Assembly (NCBI GenBank): GCA_024694365.1
Contig: JAILJX010000016.1
Location: forward strand, 1-34,192
DNA length: 34,192 bases
From: Kiritimatiellia bacterium
GTDB taxonomy: Bacteria; Verrucomicrobiota; Kiritimatiellia; RFP12; UBA1067
Reading direction: 5' to 3'
A model generated the notes under the pieces. The model saw only the letters and a program-made list of their open reading frames with translations. It was not told where the DNA came from and did not search any database. The position numbers and the translations under genes were made by a program. This document shows, piece after piece, positions 1 through 9,000 of this stretch (positions within the stretch are counted from its first letter, which is position 1; each line of letters begins with the position of its first letter).

Positions 1-706
1 CGGGAGCTACGTCGAACGCAGCCTGTATGGCGGGCCTCTCGCTCGCGACTACGGCGACTTCGCCGTTTTCATACATGAAAGCGGGCCTTATTCCGTTCGG
101 GTCGCGCGTCGCGAAAGCCCAGCCGTCGCCCGTCATGCCGCAGAGCGTCCATGCGCCGTCGGCGTTTTCGAGCGCTTTCCCGAGGGCCTCGCGCAGAGTC
201 TTCCCGCGCTCAAGCTCGCGCGAAACGAGGGCTGTTACGAGATATCCGTCGGCCCGGCTCGTCGGAAAGGCCCCGTCCCTCGCGTATCCTTCGAAGAGCT
301 CCCCGGCGTTTGTTAGGTTGAAGTTGCCAGCGAGCAGGAGAGTGTGGCGCAGTTCGCTCGATTCGTGGATGAACGGATGGCAAAACGCCACGTCGTTTTT
401 TCCGAACGTGGCGTATCTCAGGTGGCCGAGGAAAATCCTTTCGTCTGCTCTCGGCGTGCGCTTCGCGATCATTCCGAGCAGATCCGCGAGGGGCGTCTGT
501 GAGGCCGATTTGAATATCGCGTACGGCGCGGAGCCCGGCGAAGGGTGGGAGGCGAGTATCGCCGCCCCCGCTCCGTCCTGGCCGCGGTTGTGCTGCTTTT
601 CAAGGAGGAGCGACAGCTTCGTCCCTCCGAAATCGCCCGCGGCGGAGGCCGGCTTTTTCAAGACGGCCAGCGCCACGGCGCATTCATGCTTTATCTCGTC
701 CGACAT
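1..706 (-). CDS. purF: PurF-like amidophosphoribosyltransferase, N-terminal part (cut by window edge)
   Basis: The family makes 5-phosphoribosylamine from PRPP and glutamine, the first step of purine synthesis, in the cytosol. Only the N-terminal ~235 residues (the glutaminase, Ntn-hydrolase domain) lie in the window; the phosphoribosyltransferase half runs off the left end. Reading from 706, the protein starts MSDEIKHECAVAL, with the probable nucleophile at Cys9. It then shows HNRGQDGAG, GHLRYATFG, AGNFNLTN, SRADGYL and RDPNGIRP, the usual PurF glutaminase signatures, in order. The KHEC start and EKQHNRGQ motif resemble the longer Bacteroidetes/PVC form. Cys9 is followed by Ala, where family members normally have Gly; this is odd but may be tolerated. 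The start is four bases after the glnA stop, so the two genes are probably cotranscribed. The tie is logical: GS makes the glutamine this enzyme uses. Confidence 0.85.
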   Translation of the reverse strand, partial: MSDEIKHECAVALAVLKKPASAAGDFGGTKLSLLLEKQHNRGQDGAGAAILASHPSPGSAPYAIFKSASQTPLADLLGMIAKRTPRADERIFLGHLRYATFGKNDVAFCHPFIHESSELRHTLLLAGNFNLTNAGELFEGYARDGAFPTSRADGYLVTALVSRELERGKTLREALGKALENADGAWTLCGMTGDGWAFATRDPNGIRPAFMYENGEVAVVASERPAIQAAFDVAP

Positions 707-710
707 TTGA

Positions 711-2810
711 TCAGTAGAGGAAGAGCATTTCGCGGTATTTGGGGAGCGGCCAGCGGGAGTCGGCTACCTTGCGCTCGAGCGAATCGGCCGTGGTCCTCAA
801 GGCCTGCATCGCGGCGAGGATCGCCGCGTTGTCGGAGAGGGCTAGCGCTTCGTCGAGCTTCTGTACGCCCGTCTTGAGCGCGTCGAGGCCGGCTCCCAGC
901 TCCACTAGGCTCTCGCGCAATGCCGCTATCCCCGAGGATACGCCCACCGCGTTCGCAGCCTCGTAGGCCTTGGCGGTCTCCAGATATTCCGCCTTCACGG
1001 CGGGGGCTATCATCCCGGCGGCGATGTCTCTCGCGCAGGCGCCCTCGATGTGGATCTTCTTGTCGTATTCCTCGAGGAATATCTCGTGGCGGCTCTTGAG
1101 CTCGCGCTTCGTCATGACGCCGTACTTCTCGAAGAGCGCTGCGTTCTCCTTCTTCGTCAAGGCGGCGAGCGCTCCCGGGGTGTCGGGGAAGTTGGGGAGC
1201 CCGCGCCTTTTCGCCTCTTCGAGCCAGAGCGCCTCGTAGCCGTTCCCGTTGAAGACTACGCGCTTGTGCGCGGCGAGGCTCTTCTGGAGAATCTCCTGCA
1301 ATGCCGCGTGGAAGGCGACAGTGTGCTCTCCCTTTTTGGCTTTCCCTGCGGTGCCGCTTTTCTCGAGTTCTTCGGCGATTCGCTCCACCGATTCGGCGAC
1401 TATCGTGTTGAGCACCGTCATCGGGCCCGAGCAGCATACCGACGAACCGGGCGCGCGGAATTCGAACTTGTTGCCCGTGAACGCGAAGGGCGAAGTGCGG
1501 TTGCGGTCTGTCGCGTCGCGCGGGAGCGGGGGGAGAGTGTCGACGCCGACTTTGAGGACCCCCGCCTCCTTCGTTTCGCCCGTGACGCCTTTTTCGATCA
1601 TGTCGACGACCTGGGCGAGCTGATCGCCGAGATATATCGAAATGACGGCGGGGGGAGCTTCGTTCGCCCCGAGTCGGTGGTCGTTTCCGGCCCCCGCCAC
1701 GGCCGCCCTCAAGAGGTCGGCGTGCTTGTCGACCGCCTCTATGACCGCGCAGAGGACTGTCAGGAATATCGCGTTCTCCTGCGGATTCGACCCGGGGTCG
1801 AGGAGGTTCCTCCCGCCGTAGCTAACCGACCAGTTGTTGTGCTTCCCGGAGCCGTTGACGCCCGCGTAGGGCTTTTCGTGGAGGAGGCACTTGAGGTTGT
1901 GCTTTTCGGCGACGCTTTTCAATGTGTCCATAACGATCATGTTGTGGTCGGAGGCGAGGTTGAGCTCCTCAAACTGCGGGGCGAGCTCGAACTGTGCGGG
2001 AGCGACCTCGTTGTGGCGCGTCTTCGCGGGGATGCCGAGCTTCCAGAGAGCGCGCTCGACGTCGTTCATGAAGTCGAGCACGTTGACGGGGATCGTTCCG
2101 AAGTAGTGGTCTTCGAGCTGTTGGCCTTTTGCGCTCGCGGCTCCGAAGAGCGTTCTCCCCGTCATCACGAGGTCGGGGCGCTTCTCCCAGTACTTCTTCG
2201 CGACGAGGAAGTATTCCTGTTCGGCCCCGAGCGTGCAGCCCGCGTGCGCATCGGGGAGGTCGAAAAGCTTCATGAGACGCTTCACGGATTTCTCTAGCGC
2301 CTGCATCGACCTTAAGAGGGGAGTTTTCTTGTCGAGCGCCTCGCCTGTATAGGCGCAGAACGCCGTCGGGATGCAGAGCGTGGCGCCGTTGCCGTGGCGC
2401 TTTATGAAGGCGGGCGAGGTCGGATCCCACGCCGTGTAGCCGCGCGCTTCGAAAGTCGACCTTATTCCGCCCGAAGGGAAGGAGCTTGCGTCAGGCTCGC
2501 CGACGATGAGGTTCTTCCCGGAGAACGCCATTATCGGTTCGCCGTTTTTGATTTCGAGGAAGGAGTCGTGCTTTTCGGCCGTCGAGCCCGTCATCGGGAG
2601 GAACCAGTGGGTGTAGTGGGTAGCGCCCCTATCCATCGCCCAATGCTTCATGGCGTGCGCTACCTCGCCCGCTATAGACGCGTCGAGCGGTTCGCCTTTT
2701 TCGATCGTTCCCTGAAGCTTCCTGGCGGTGTCTTTAGGGAGATATTCCTTAATGGCTTCGGCGCCGAATACGTCCGCGCCGAAATCCGTCATCTTCATCG
2801 CTTCGTTCAT
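711..2810 (-). CDS. glnN: Type III glutamine synthetase (GlnN family)
   Basis: This enzyme makes glutamine from glutamate, ammonium and ATP in the cytosol. The 699-residue length is typical of GSIII (about 700-730) and well above GSI/GSII. Family landmarks are visible: [20 protein letters not shown] near the N-terminus, GAEQEYFLV (metal/glutamate site), [30 protein letters not shown] (nucleotide/glutamate binding) and FRAPGSS. I chose the ATG at 2810 because a GGAAAGG ribosome-binding site sits just upstream. The longer frame up to 2849 would begin inside the leader just downstream of the predicted sigma-54 start site. It is expressed divergently from glnK-amtB and is followed after 4 bp by the purF-like gene. 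The sigma-54 promoter implies induction under nitrogen limitation. Confidence 0.96.
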   Translation of the reverse strand: MNEAMKMTDFGADVFGAEAIKEYLPKDTARKLQGTIEKGEPLDASIAGEVAHAMKHWAMDRGATHYTHWFLPMTGSTAEKHDSFLEIKNGEPIMAFSGKNLIVGEPDASSFPSGGIRSTFEARGYTAWDPTSPAFIKRHGNGATLCIPTAFCAYTGEALDKKTPLLRSMQALEKSVKRLMKLFDLPDAHAGCTLGAEQEYFLVAKKYWEKRPDLVMTGRTLFGAASAKGQQLEDHYFGTIPVNVLDFMNDVERALWKLGIPAKTRHNEVAPAQFELAPQFEELNLASDHNMIVMDTLKSVAEKHNLKCLLHEKPYAGVNGSGKHNNWSVSYGGRNLLDPGSNPQENAIFLTVLCAVIEAVDKHADLLRAAVAGAGNDHRLGANEAPPAVISIYLGDQLAQVVDMIEKGVTGETKEAGVLKVGVDTLPPLPRDATDRNRTSPFAFTGNKFEFRAPGSSVCCSGPMTVLNTIVAESVERIAEELEKSGTAGKAKKGEHTVAFHAALQEILQKSLAAHKRVVFNGNGYEALWLEEAKRRGLPNFPDTPGALAALTKKENAALFEKYGVMTKRELKSRHEIFLEEYDKKIHIEGACARDIAAGMIAPAVKAEYLETAKAYEAANAVGVSSGIAALRESLVELGAGLDALKTGVQKLDEALALSDNAAILAAMQALRTTADSLERKVADSRWPLPKYREMLFLY

Positions 2811-2862
2811 GTTTTTCCTTTCCGGTGCTTCTGTTGAGATTGTGTGCACCCGCCGAACTATA

Positions 2863-2881
2863 CAGCAGAAACCGTGCCAAA
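2863..2881 (-). promoter_or_regulatory. Sigma-54 (-24/-12) promoter of glnN
   Basis: Read on the minus strand the site is TTTGGCACGGTTTCTGCTG. It has the invariant GG (2878-2877) and GC (2866-2865) separated by exactly 10 bases, and matches the TGGCACG-N4-TTGC consensus except for one T-to-C change. The predicted start of transcription is near 2853, giving a leader of about 43 nt before the ATG at 2810. Sigma-54 promoters need an AAA+ activator bound upstream; the TTACATC cluster 45-85 bp upstream of this site is the candidate. Confidence 0.88.
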
Positions 2882-2922
2882 GCCGAAAATGAAGGCAAAC
2901 GGCGGTATATGACGCCCTCTGA

Positions 2923-2961
2923 TTACATCCTATGTAAAAGATTACATCGACTGTTTACATC
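2923..2961. promoter_or_regulatory. TTACATC repeat cluster, candidate shared enhancer for divergent sigma-54 promoters
   Basis: Three direct copies of TTACATC start at 2923, 2942 and 2955. The first also forms a perfect dyad TTACAT-CCT-ATGTAA (2923-2937). The cluster lies about 70-108 bp upstream of both predicted transcription starts (near 2853 leftward and 3029 rightward), where bacterial enhancer-binding proteins usually bind. The sequence does not resemble the enterobacterial NtrC site (GCACCA-N5-TGGTGC type), so the regulator is unknown. The functional role is inferred from position and repetition. Confidence 0.6.
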
Positions 2962-3001
2962 AGAGGTACCATCGAGCGCTCTTTTACACCCCAAAATACC
3001 A

Positions 3002-3019
3002 TTGGCATGGTTTCTGCTA
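3002..3019 (+). promoter_or_regulatory. Sigma-54 (-24/-12) promoter of glnK-amtB
   Basis: The site reads TTGGCATGGTTTCTGCTA, with GG at 3004-3005 and GC at 3016-3017, exactly 10 bases apart. Fourteen consecutive bases differ from the glnN site at only one position (CAT versus CAC). The predicted transcription start is near 3029, giving a leader of about 39 nt before the glnK ATG. It faces away from the glnN promoter across a shared repeat cluster. Confidence 0.86.
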
Positions 3020-3067
3020 TATGATCGGCAGGCGGACAGGATCCGCGAAAACAAACGAAAGGACGAA

Positions 3068-3409
3068 ATGAAGCTGATCATAGCCTACATCCAGCCGGAA
3101 AGGCTCAACGCGGTGAAGCAGGCTCTCTGCGAGCGCGAGATATACAAAATGTCGGTGACGAATGCCCTCGGCTGCGGCCAGCAGGGCGGGTATGTGCATA
3201 TGTACCGCGGAGCGACGGAGGAGGTTACTCTCCACAAGAAGATGCGCCTGGCGATCGGCGTCAACGACGATTACGTCGAGCGGACGATAGAGGCCATCAT
3301 CGAGGGCGCGCGCACCGGCGATATCGGAGACGGAAAGATTTTCGTCCTTCCGATGGAAGAGTGCGTCAGAATCCGCACCGGCGAAAGGGGCCCGCGGGGA
3401 ATCGGGTGA
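3068..3409 (+). CDS. glnK: PII nitrogen-regulatory protein (GlnK/GlnB family)
   Basis: PII proteins are trimeric cytosolic sensors of 2-oxoglutarate and ATP/ADP. GlnK types bind and block AmtB when nitrogen is plentiful. The protein is 113 residues, normal length. It begins [20 protein letters not shown] and shows the T-loop YRG, the B-loop [11 protein letters not shown] and the C-terminal RIRTGE motif. The ATG at 3068 follows AAAGGA, and the beta-strand start MKLIIAYI fits the family. By alignment to E. coli GlnB, Tyr46 is kept but the uridylylated Tyr51 is Glu, and T-loop residues 35-45 are unusual ([11 protein letters not shown]). Control by uridylylation at Tyr51 is therefore unlikely. 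The gene lies 45 bp before amtB, the classic glnK-amtB pair. Confidence 0.95.
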   Translation: MKLIIAYIQPERLNAVKQALCEREIYKMSVTNALGCGQQGGYVHMYRGATEEVTLHKKMRLAIGVNDDYVERTIEAIIEGARTGDIGDGKIFVLPMEECVRIRTGERGPRGIG

Positions 3410-3410
3410 A

Positions 3411-3434
3411 GGTTAAATGGTTAAAAGGTTAAAA
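3411..3434 (+). repeat. GGTTAAA short tandem repeats between glnK and amtB
   Basis: Three near-tandem copies (GGTTAAA at 3411, GGTTAAAA at 3419 and 3427) fill the spacer directly after the glnK stop. They are followed by a purine-rich stretch with AAGGAT repeats leading to the amtB start. No strong hairpin is visible. The function is unknown; it may only be slippage-prone spacer. Confidence 0.6.
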
Positions 3435-3454
3435 GACTGAAAGGATAGAAGGAT

Positions 3455-4750
3455 ATGGAAAGTGAATTGACTTCGGCTGCGGTGCAGACCAATCTCAACG
3501 TCGTATGGACATTGATCGCGGGAATACTCGTTTTCACGATGCAGGCGGGCTTCGCTCTCGTTGAGACCGGCTTTACGAGGGCCAAGAACGCGGCCAACAT
3601 CATGATGAAGAACCTGATGGACTTCGCGGCGGGCTCGCTCGCTTTCTACGTCCTCGGCGCGGCCGTAATGTTCGGAGCCTCCAAGGCCTCGGGCTGGCTT
3701 GGGTGGGGCGGCCTCGGAATGCCGTCGCTCGCGACGGGCGAGGGGGTTTGGGACTGGACGTTCTTCTTCTTTCAGACGATGTTCGCGGCGACCGCCGCGA
3801 CCATCGTGTCGGGAGCGGTCGCGGAGAGGATCGAATTCAAGAGCTATCTCATATATTCGATTCTGGTCTCGGCCGTGATCTACCCCGTTTCCGGCCACTG
3901 GATGTGGGGCTCTCTCGCGGGCGAAGCCTCGCAGGGCTGGCTTGAGAAACTCGGCTTCCATGATTTCGCAGGCTCGACAGTCGTACACTCTGTAGGCGGA
4001 TGGATAGCCCTAGCGGGCGCTATCGCCCTCGGCCCCAGGCTCGGGAAGTACCGCAAGGACGGCAAGGCCAACCCCATCCCCGGCCACAGTCTCGTTCTTG
4101 GCACTCTCGGAGTGTTTCTCCTGTGGATAGGCTGGTTCGGATTCAACCCGGGCTCCTACACGGCCGGAATCGGCTCGATAGGGCGCGTCGCGATGACCAC
4201 GAACCTCGCCGCCTGCGCGGGGACCGTCGCCGCGCTCGCAACGGCCTGGGCGATAATCGGCAAGCCCGATTTGACGATGGCCTTGAACGGAACTCTCGCG
4301 GGGCTCGTAGCGATCACGGCTCCGTGCGACCTTGTGACGGCCAACGCATCTATCGTCATCGGCCTTGTCGCGGGCGTCCTCGTAGTCGTCTCGGTGCTCG
4401 CCCTCGACAAGATCCACATAGACGATCCCGTCGGGGCCGTCTCCGTCCACTGCGTCAACGGCGTGTGGGGAACGCTCGCAGTGGGGCTATTCGCGGCCCC
4501 CGAGGCCTGCGGCTACGGCAACTCCATGGCCGGGCTCTTCTACGGCGGCGGCTTCAAGTTCCTCGGCGTGCAGCTCATCGGGGCGGGTGCGACCGCCGTA
4601 TGGGCGTTCGGCACGGGCGCGGCCATATTCTTCGCCCTCAAGAAGCTCGGCATCCTCCGCGTTAGCTCCAAGACCGAACTCAAGGGCCTCGACATAGCCG
4701 AGCACGGCCAGGACGCCTACGCCTCCTTCCAATTCTTCAGCAACACATGA
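3455..4750 (+). CDS. amtB: Ammonium transporter (Amt/AmtB)
   Basis: Amt proteins are trimeric inner-membrane channels for ammonium. The protein is 431 residues with about 11 hydrophobic segments. Family signatures are clear: MQAGFALVETGFTRAKNAANIMMKN in the first helices, FFFQTMFAATAATIVSGAVAER (Phe gate region), HDFAGSTVVHSVGGW with the pore Asp and first twin-pore His, and SVHCVNGVWG with the second His. There is no cleavable signal peptide in front of the first helix. A GAAGGAT ribosome-binding site precedes the ATG. It is cotranscribed with glnK, which probably gates it, and its stop overlaps the gltD start (ATGA). Confidence 0.96.
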   Translation: MESELTSAAVQTNLNVVWTLIAGILVFTMQAGFALVETGFTRAKNAANIMMKNLMDFAAGSLAFYVLGAAVMFGASKASGWLGWGGLGMPSLATGEGVWDWTFFFFQTMFAATAATIVSGAVAERIEFKSYLIYSILVSAVIYPVSGHWMWGSLAGEASQGWLEKLGFHDFAGSTVVHSVGGWIALAGAIALGPRLGKYRKDGKANPIPGHSLVLGTLGVFLLWIGWFGFNPGSYTAGIGSIGRVAMTTNLAACAGTVAALATAWAIIGKPDLTMALNGTLAGLVAITAPCDLVTANASIVIGLVAGVLVVVSVLALDKIHIDDPVGAVSVHCVNGVWGTLAVGLFAAPEACGYGNSMAGLFYGGGFKFLGVQLIGAGATAVWAFGTGAAIFFALKKLGILRVSSKTELKGLDIAEHGQDAYASFQFFSNT

Positions 4751-6090
4751 CGATGAAGCGCATCGACGACATCTACAGGCCCTTGAACGAAAGGGTAGGC
4801 GACTGGAAAGAAGTCGAGAGGCTTCTTTCCTTCGCCGAAATGAAGGAGCAGACTCTTCGCTGCATGAATTGCGGGGAGCCTTTCTGCCACGCCTACGCGT
4901 GCCCGCTCGGGAATCTCGTCCCCGACCAGAACAGGGCCGTCGCGCAAGGCGACTTCAAAAAGGCGTACGCACTCCTTTCGGTCAATTCCGATTTCCCGGA
5001 GTTCACCTCGAGGATATGCCCCGCGCTCTGCGAGGCGAGTTGCGTCCACGGCCTCGACGAAGAGGCTGTCATGATCCGCCAGTCGGAAAAGCTCATCATA
5101 GAGACGGCGTTCAGGGAAGGGTGGGTGAAGCCTTGCCCTCCCGCAAAGGAGAACGGGAAGAGCGCCGCGATAGTGGGGGCGGGGCCGGCAGGACTCTCTG
5201 CTGCGGTAACCTTGCGCCGCAGGGGATGGGCGGTCACCGTCTATGAAAGGCGCGCAGGCATTGGCGGTCTTCTCAGGTATGGAATACCCTGTTTCAAGCT
5301 GGACAAGACTCTCATAGACCGCCGGCGCAAAATCTTGGAAGCCGAAGGCATCCGCTTCGTCCTGGACGCCGAAATCGGCAGGGACGTATCTGCCGATTAT
5401 CTCGTTCGCCGTTTCGACGCAGTCGTCGTGGCGATCGGGACTCCGGTCGCGAGGGATCTCAAAATCCCCGGGCGGGAACTTGGGGGAATACATCTCGCTC
5501 TCGAGTTCCTCGAAGGGCAGAATCGTTTTCTTGCGGGCGAAATCTCCGCCCCGCCGATTGACGCGAAGGGAAAGAAGGTTCTCGTCATCGGTGGAGGCGA
5601 CACGGGCAGCGATTGCGTGGGGACGTCGATCAGACAGGGCGCGGCGTCGATCACCCAGATCGAAATCATGCCGAAGCCGCCGAAAGAGAGGAGCTCTTCG
5701 ACGCCATGGCCTCTTTGGCCCTATATGCTGCGCACCAGCTCCAGCCACAAGGAAGGCTGCGAAAGGCGTTGGGCGCTGAACTCGCTCCGTTTTCTCGGCG
5801 AGGGGAGAGTCGAGGGGGTCGAGGTCGAGCAGGTGGGATGGGAGCTTTCGGGCGAAGGCCGGCCGCTCAAGTTTCTGTCCATCCCGGACACGAAAGAGAT
5901 CGTCAAAGCGGATCTCGTATTTCTCGCCATGGGTTTTTTGAAGTCCGGCGGGGAAGACGTTCTCCCGCACGACCCGAAAAACGGGATATGGAGGGCGGGT
6001 GATTGTGCGGGCGGGGCTTCGCTTGTAGTGAAGGCTCTCGCGAGCGGAAAGAAGGTTGCTGCGGAAATAGACGGAACGATCGGAGCGTGA
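4747..6090 (+). CDS. gltD: Glutamate synthase small (NADPH-dependent FAD/Fe-S) subunit
   Basis: GltD passes electrons from NADPH through FAD and [4Fe-4S] clusters to GltB, where glutamate is made from glutamine and 2-oxoglutarate. The protein is 447 residues, slightly short for the family (about 470-490). Two Cys clusters, CMNCGEPFCHAYACPLGN and ICPALCEASC, are followed by FAD-binding AAIVGAGPAGLSAA and NADPH-binding VLVIGGGDTGSDC. The C-terminal AGDCAGGASLVVKALASGKK is also typical. The ATG at 4747 overlaps the amtB stop and there is no good ribosome-binding site, so translation is probably coupled to amtB. An ATG at 4753 (MKRIDD) is an alternative start. Confidence 0.95.
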   Translation: MTMKRIDDIYRPLNERVGDWKEVERLLSFAEMKEQTLRCMNCGEPFCHAYACPLGNLVPDQNRAVAQGDFKKAYALLSVNSDFPEFTSRICPALCEASCVHGLDEEAVMIRQSEKLIIETAFREGWVKPCPPAKENGKSAAIVGAGPAGLSAAVTLRRRGWAVTVYERRAGIGGLLRYGIPCFKLDKTLIDRRRKILEAEGIRFVLDAEIGRDVSADYLVRRFDAVVVAIGTPVARDLKIPGRELGGIHLALEFLEGQNRFLAGEISAPPIDAKGKKVLVIGGGDTGSDCVGTSIRQGAASITQIEIMPKPPKERSSSTPWPLWPYMLRTSSSHKEGCERRWALNSLRFLGEGRVEGVEVEQVGWELSGEGRPLKFLSIPDTKEIVKADLVFLAMGFLKSGGEDVLPHDPKNGIWRAGDCAGGASLVVKALASGKKVAAEIDGTIGA

Positions 6091-6093
6091 CAG

Positions 6094-9000
6094 ATGGAAG
6101 ATTTTCAGGAAAAGGGGCTGTACAGAAGCGAATACGAGCATGACGCCTGCGGCGTCGGAATGGTGGCGAATCTTTCTGGAGAGGCTAGCCGCGCGATTGT
6201 GGAAGGGGCGCTCGGGGTCTTGAAGCGCCTCACCCACAGGGGAGCCACTGGGAACGATCCCGGGACGGGCGATGGCGCAGGAATCCTTTTGAAGCTCCCG
6301 GACGGATTTTTCCGCACATGCCTCAAGGACCTCCCGCCTAAAGGCGAATACGCAGTCGCGATGGTGTTCGGCGCGGAGGGGGAGGAGGCTCTCTTCGAGG
6401 GGGTTTCGCGCGAGAACGGCTGCGAGGCGATAGCCTGGCGCGATGTTCCGGTCGATCCCGGTGCCGTCGGACCCGTCGCCCGCGAAGCGATGCCTAAGAT
6501 ACGGCAGTTTTTCGTGACGTGCCCATCGGAGATCAAGCTCTATGCGGCAAGGCGAGAGATCGAAAAACGCCTCAAAAACGGCTACATCTGCTCCTTCTCC
6601 TCCAAGACGGTAGTGTACAAGGGGCTTCTCCTGGCGACCCAGATGGAGAAGTTCTACCTTGATCTCGGCGAGAAGACTTTCGCCTCGCCTTTCGCCATAG
6701 TCCACCAGCGCTATTCCACCAACACATTCCCATCGTGGGAGCTTGCCCATCCCTTCAGGGCGATAGCGCACAATGGCGAGATAAACGCCATAAAGGGCAA
6801 TCTCAATTCCCTCTCTGCGCATGAGAAATCCCTCGCTTCGCAGACGCTGGGCGACGATCTCAAGAAGATTCTCCCACTTGTCGGAAAGGGCCAGTCCGAC
6901 TCCGCATCGCTCGACAACATTTTCGAGCTCCTCGTCGCCGCGGGCCGCGACGCTCCGCACGCGATGATGATGCTCCTTCCCCAGGCGTGGGGAAGAAAGT
7001 ACCACATGGGCCACGACATCCGGGCCTTCTACGAGTACCATTCCGCCTTGATGGAGCCGTGGGACGGCCCTGCAGCCGTCGCGTTCACCGACGGGACTTC
7101 CCTCGGAGCCGCCCTCGACAGGAATGGCCTGAGGCCCGCGAGGTGGACTCTTTCGAAAGATGGGCTGTTCGTCCTTGCCTCTGAGACGGGCGTTCTCGAC
7201 ATGCCCGCCGCCGAAGTCGAGCGCCACGGCCGGCTCAAACCTGGGTCGCTTCTTTGGCTCGATCTCGAAAGCCACCGGCTCATGGAAGACCGCGAACTCA
7301 AGACTTTCTACGCCCGTCGCATGCCCTACAGGAGGTGGGTCGCCGAAAACCACATCCCCGTGAACGGACTGTTCACCGAAATCGTCCCCTCCGAGGCGGA
7401 GGACGAAACGGCCCTCCGGCGTCGCCGCGAGCGTTTCGGCTGGTCGCTCGAGGATGTCGAGCTTGTCGTAAGACCCATGGCCGAGACGGGAAGCGAAGCC
7501 GTGGGGGCGATGGGCAACGACGCCGCTCTCGCGTGCCTCTCCGGAAAGCGTCGCAGCCTCTTCGATTTCTTCCATCAGCTCTTCGCCCAGGTGACCAACC
7601 CTCCGATCGACCCCATCCGCGAAGAGCTCGTGATGTCGATAATGACCTACATCGGCAACAAGGGGAACTTCCTCGCGGAGACCGAGGAGCATGCGAAACT
7701 CGTCAAGATGACGCGTCCCGTGTTGACCGACGACGAGCTTGCAAGGCTGAAGAACATTCCGGAATTTCCCGCGAAGACGCTTTCCCTGGAGGCGGCCGGA
7801 GACCTGAAGGATTCGCTTGACGCACTCGCCAGCGCGTCCGTGGAGGCCGTGAAGGAAGGCGCGAAGATACTCGTTTTGTCAGACAGGTCCTGCGAAGGGC
7901 GGCGAGTTCCGTCGCTTCTTGCGCTGGCCGCCGTCAACAAGTCTCTTTCCGGGGAGGGACTCAGGCCCTCCGTAGGCGTCGTCGTCGAGTCTGGCGAAGT
8001 GTTCGAAGTCCATCATTTCGCAGTTCTGCTGGGCTTCGGCGCCACCGCCGTGAACCCGTATCTCGCGTTCGCCACAGTCTCTTCGATAGGTTCGCGCGAC
8101 AGGGTGAAGGCGGCCGCAAATTACGTCTCGGCCGTCTGCAAGGGGCTTATGAAGGTAATGTCCAAGATGGGCATATCCACCTTGAGAAGCTATCGCTCGG
8201 CTGGAATCTTCGAGGTCGTCGGGCTCGGGCCGAAACTCATGGCCGAGTACTTCCCCGGCGTCGCCTCGCCGGTGGGCGGATTGGAGTTGGAGGATTTAGA
8301 ACTAACTCTCCTTGGGCAGGGGTGCGGGGCCGCCAGAGGCCCCGTGCGTTCCACGGCCGCCAGAGGCCCAGTGCGTTCCACGGCATCCGGGGGCCTCTAC
8401 CGCTACCGGAAAGGCGGCGAAGAGCATCTGTGGAGTCCCGAACGCGTCGTCGATTTCCGCGAGAGCGTGAGAAACGGCGATTATTCAAGGTTCAGGAAGT
8501 ATGCCGACTCCATAGATTCCTCCTCTTCGGTGACCTTGCGTTCGCGCTTTTCCTTCAAGGAGACTGAACCTGTCGCCCTTGAGGAAGTGGAGAGCGCGGA
8601 GTCGATGGTGAAGCGTTTCGTCGGCGGGGCCATGTCTCTCGGCTCTCTTTCCCCCGAGGCCCACGAGACGATAGCCGTCGCCCTCAATTCTCTTGGTACG
8701 ATGTCCAACTCCGGAGAAGGCGGCGAAAACCGCGAGCGCTTCGGTACCGACAGGGCGAGCGCCATAAAGCAGGTTGCCTCCGGACGCTTCGGAGTGACGA
8801 TAGAATACCTGCGCTCGGCCAAAGACATCCAGATAAAGCTCGCCCAGGGCGCGAAGCCCGGGGAGGGCGGACAGCTCCCCGCCCACAAGGTCGATGAATT
8901 CGTCGGCAGGCTCAGACATGCCAAGCCTGGCACGACTCTCATCTCGCCCCCTCCCCACCACGACATCTATTCGATCGAAGATCTGGCCGAGCTCATCTAC

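Noticed and set aside
1050..2297. Open frame on the plus strand opposite glnN
   Set aside because: Antisense of a clear GSIII gene; low-complexity Val/Arg/Glu composition.
4717..7692. Long open frame on the minus strand (991 codons)
   Set aside because: It lies opposite gltD and gltB, which have full family motifs. The antisense translation is Arg/Glu/Leu-rich with no recognisable motif, a usual artefact in GC-rich genes.
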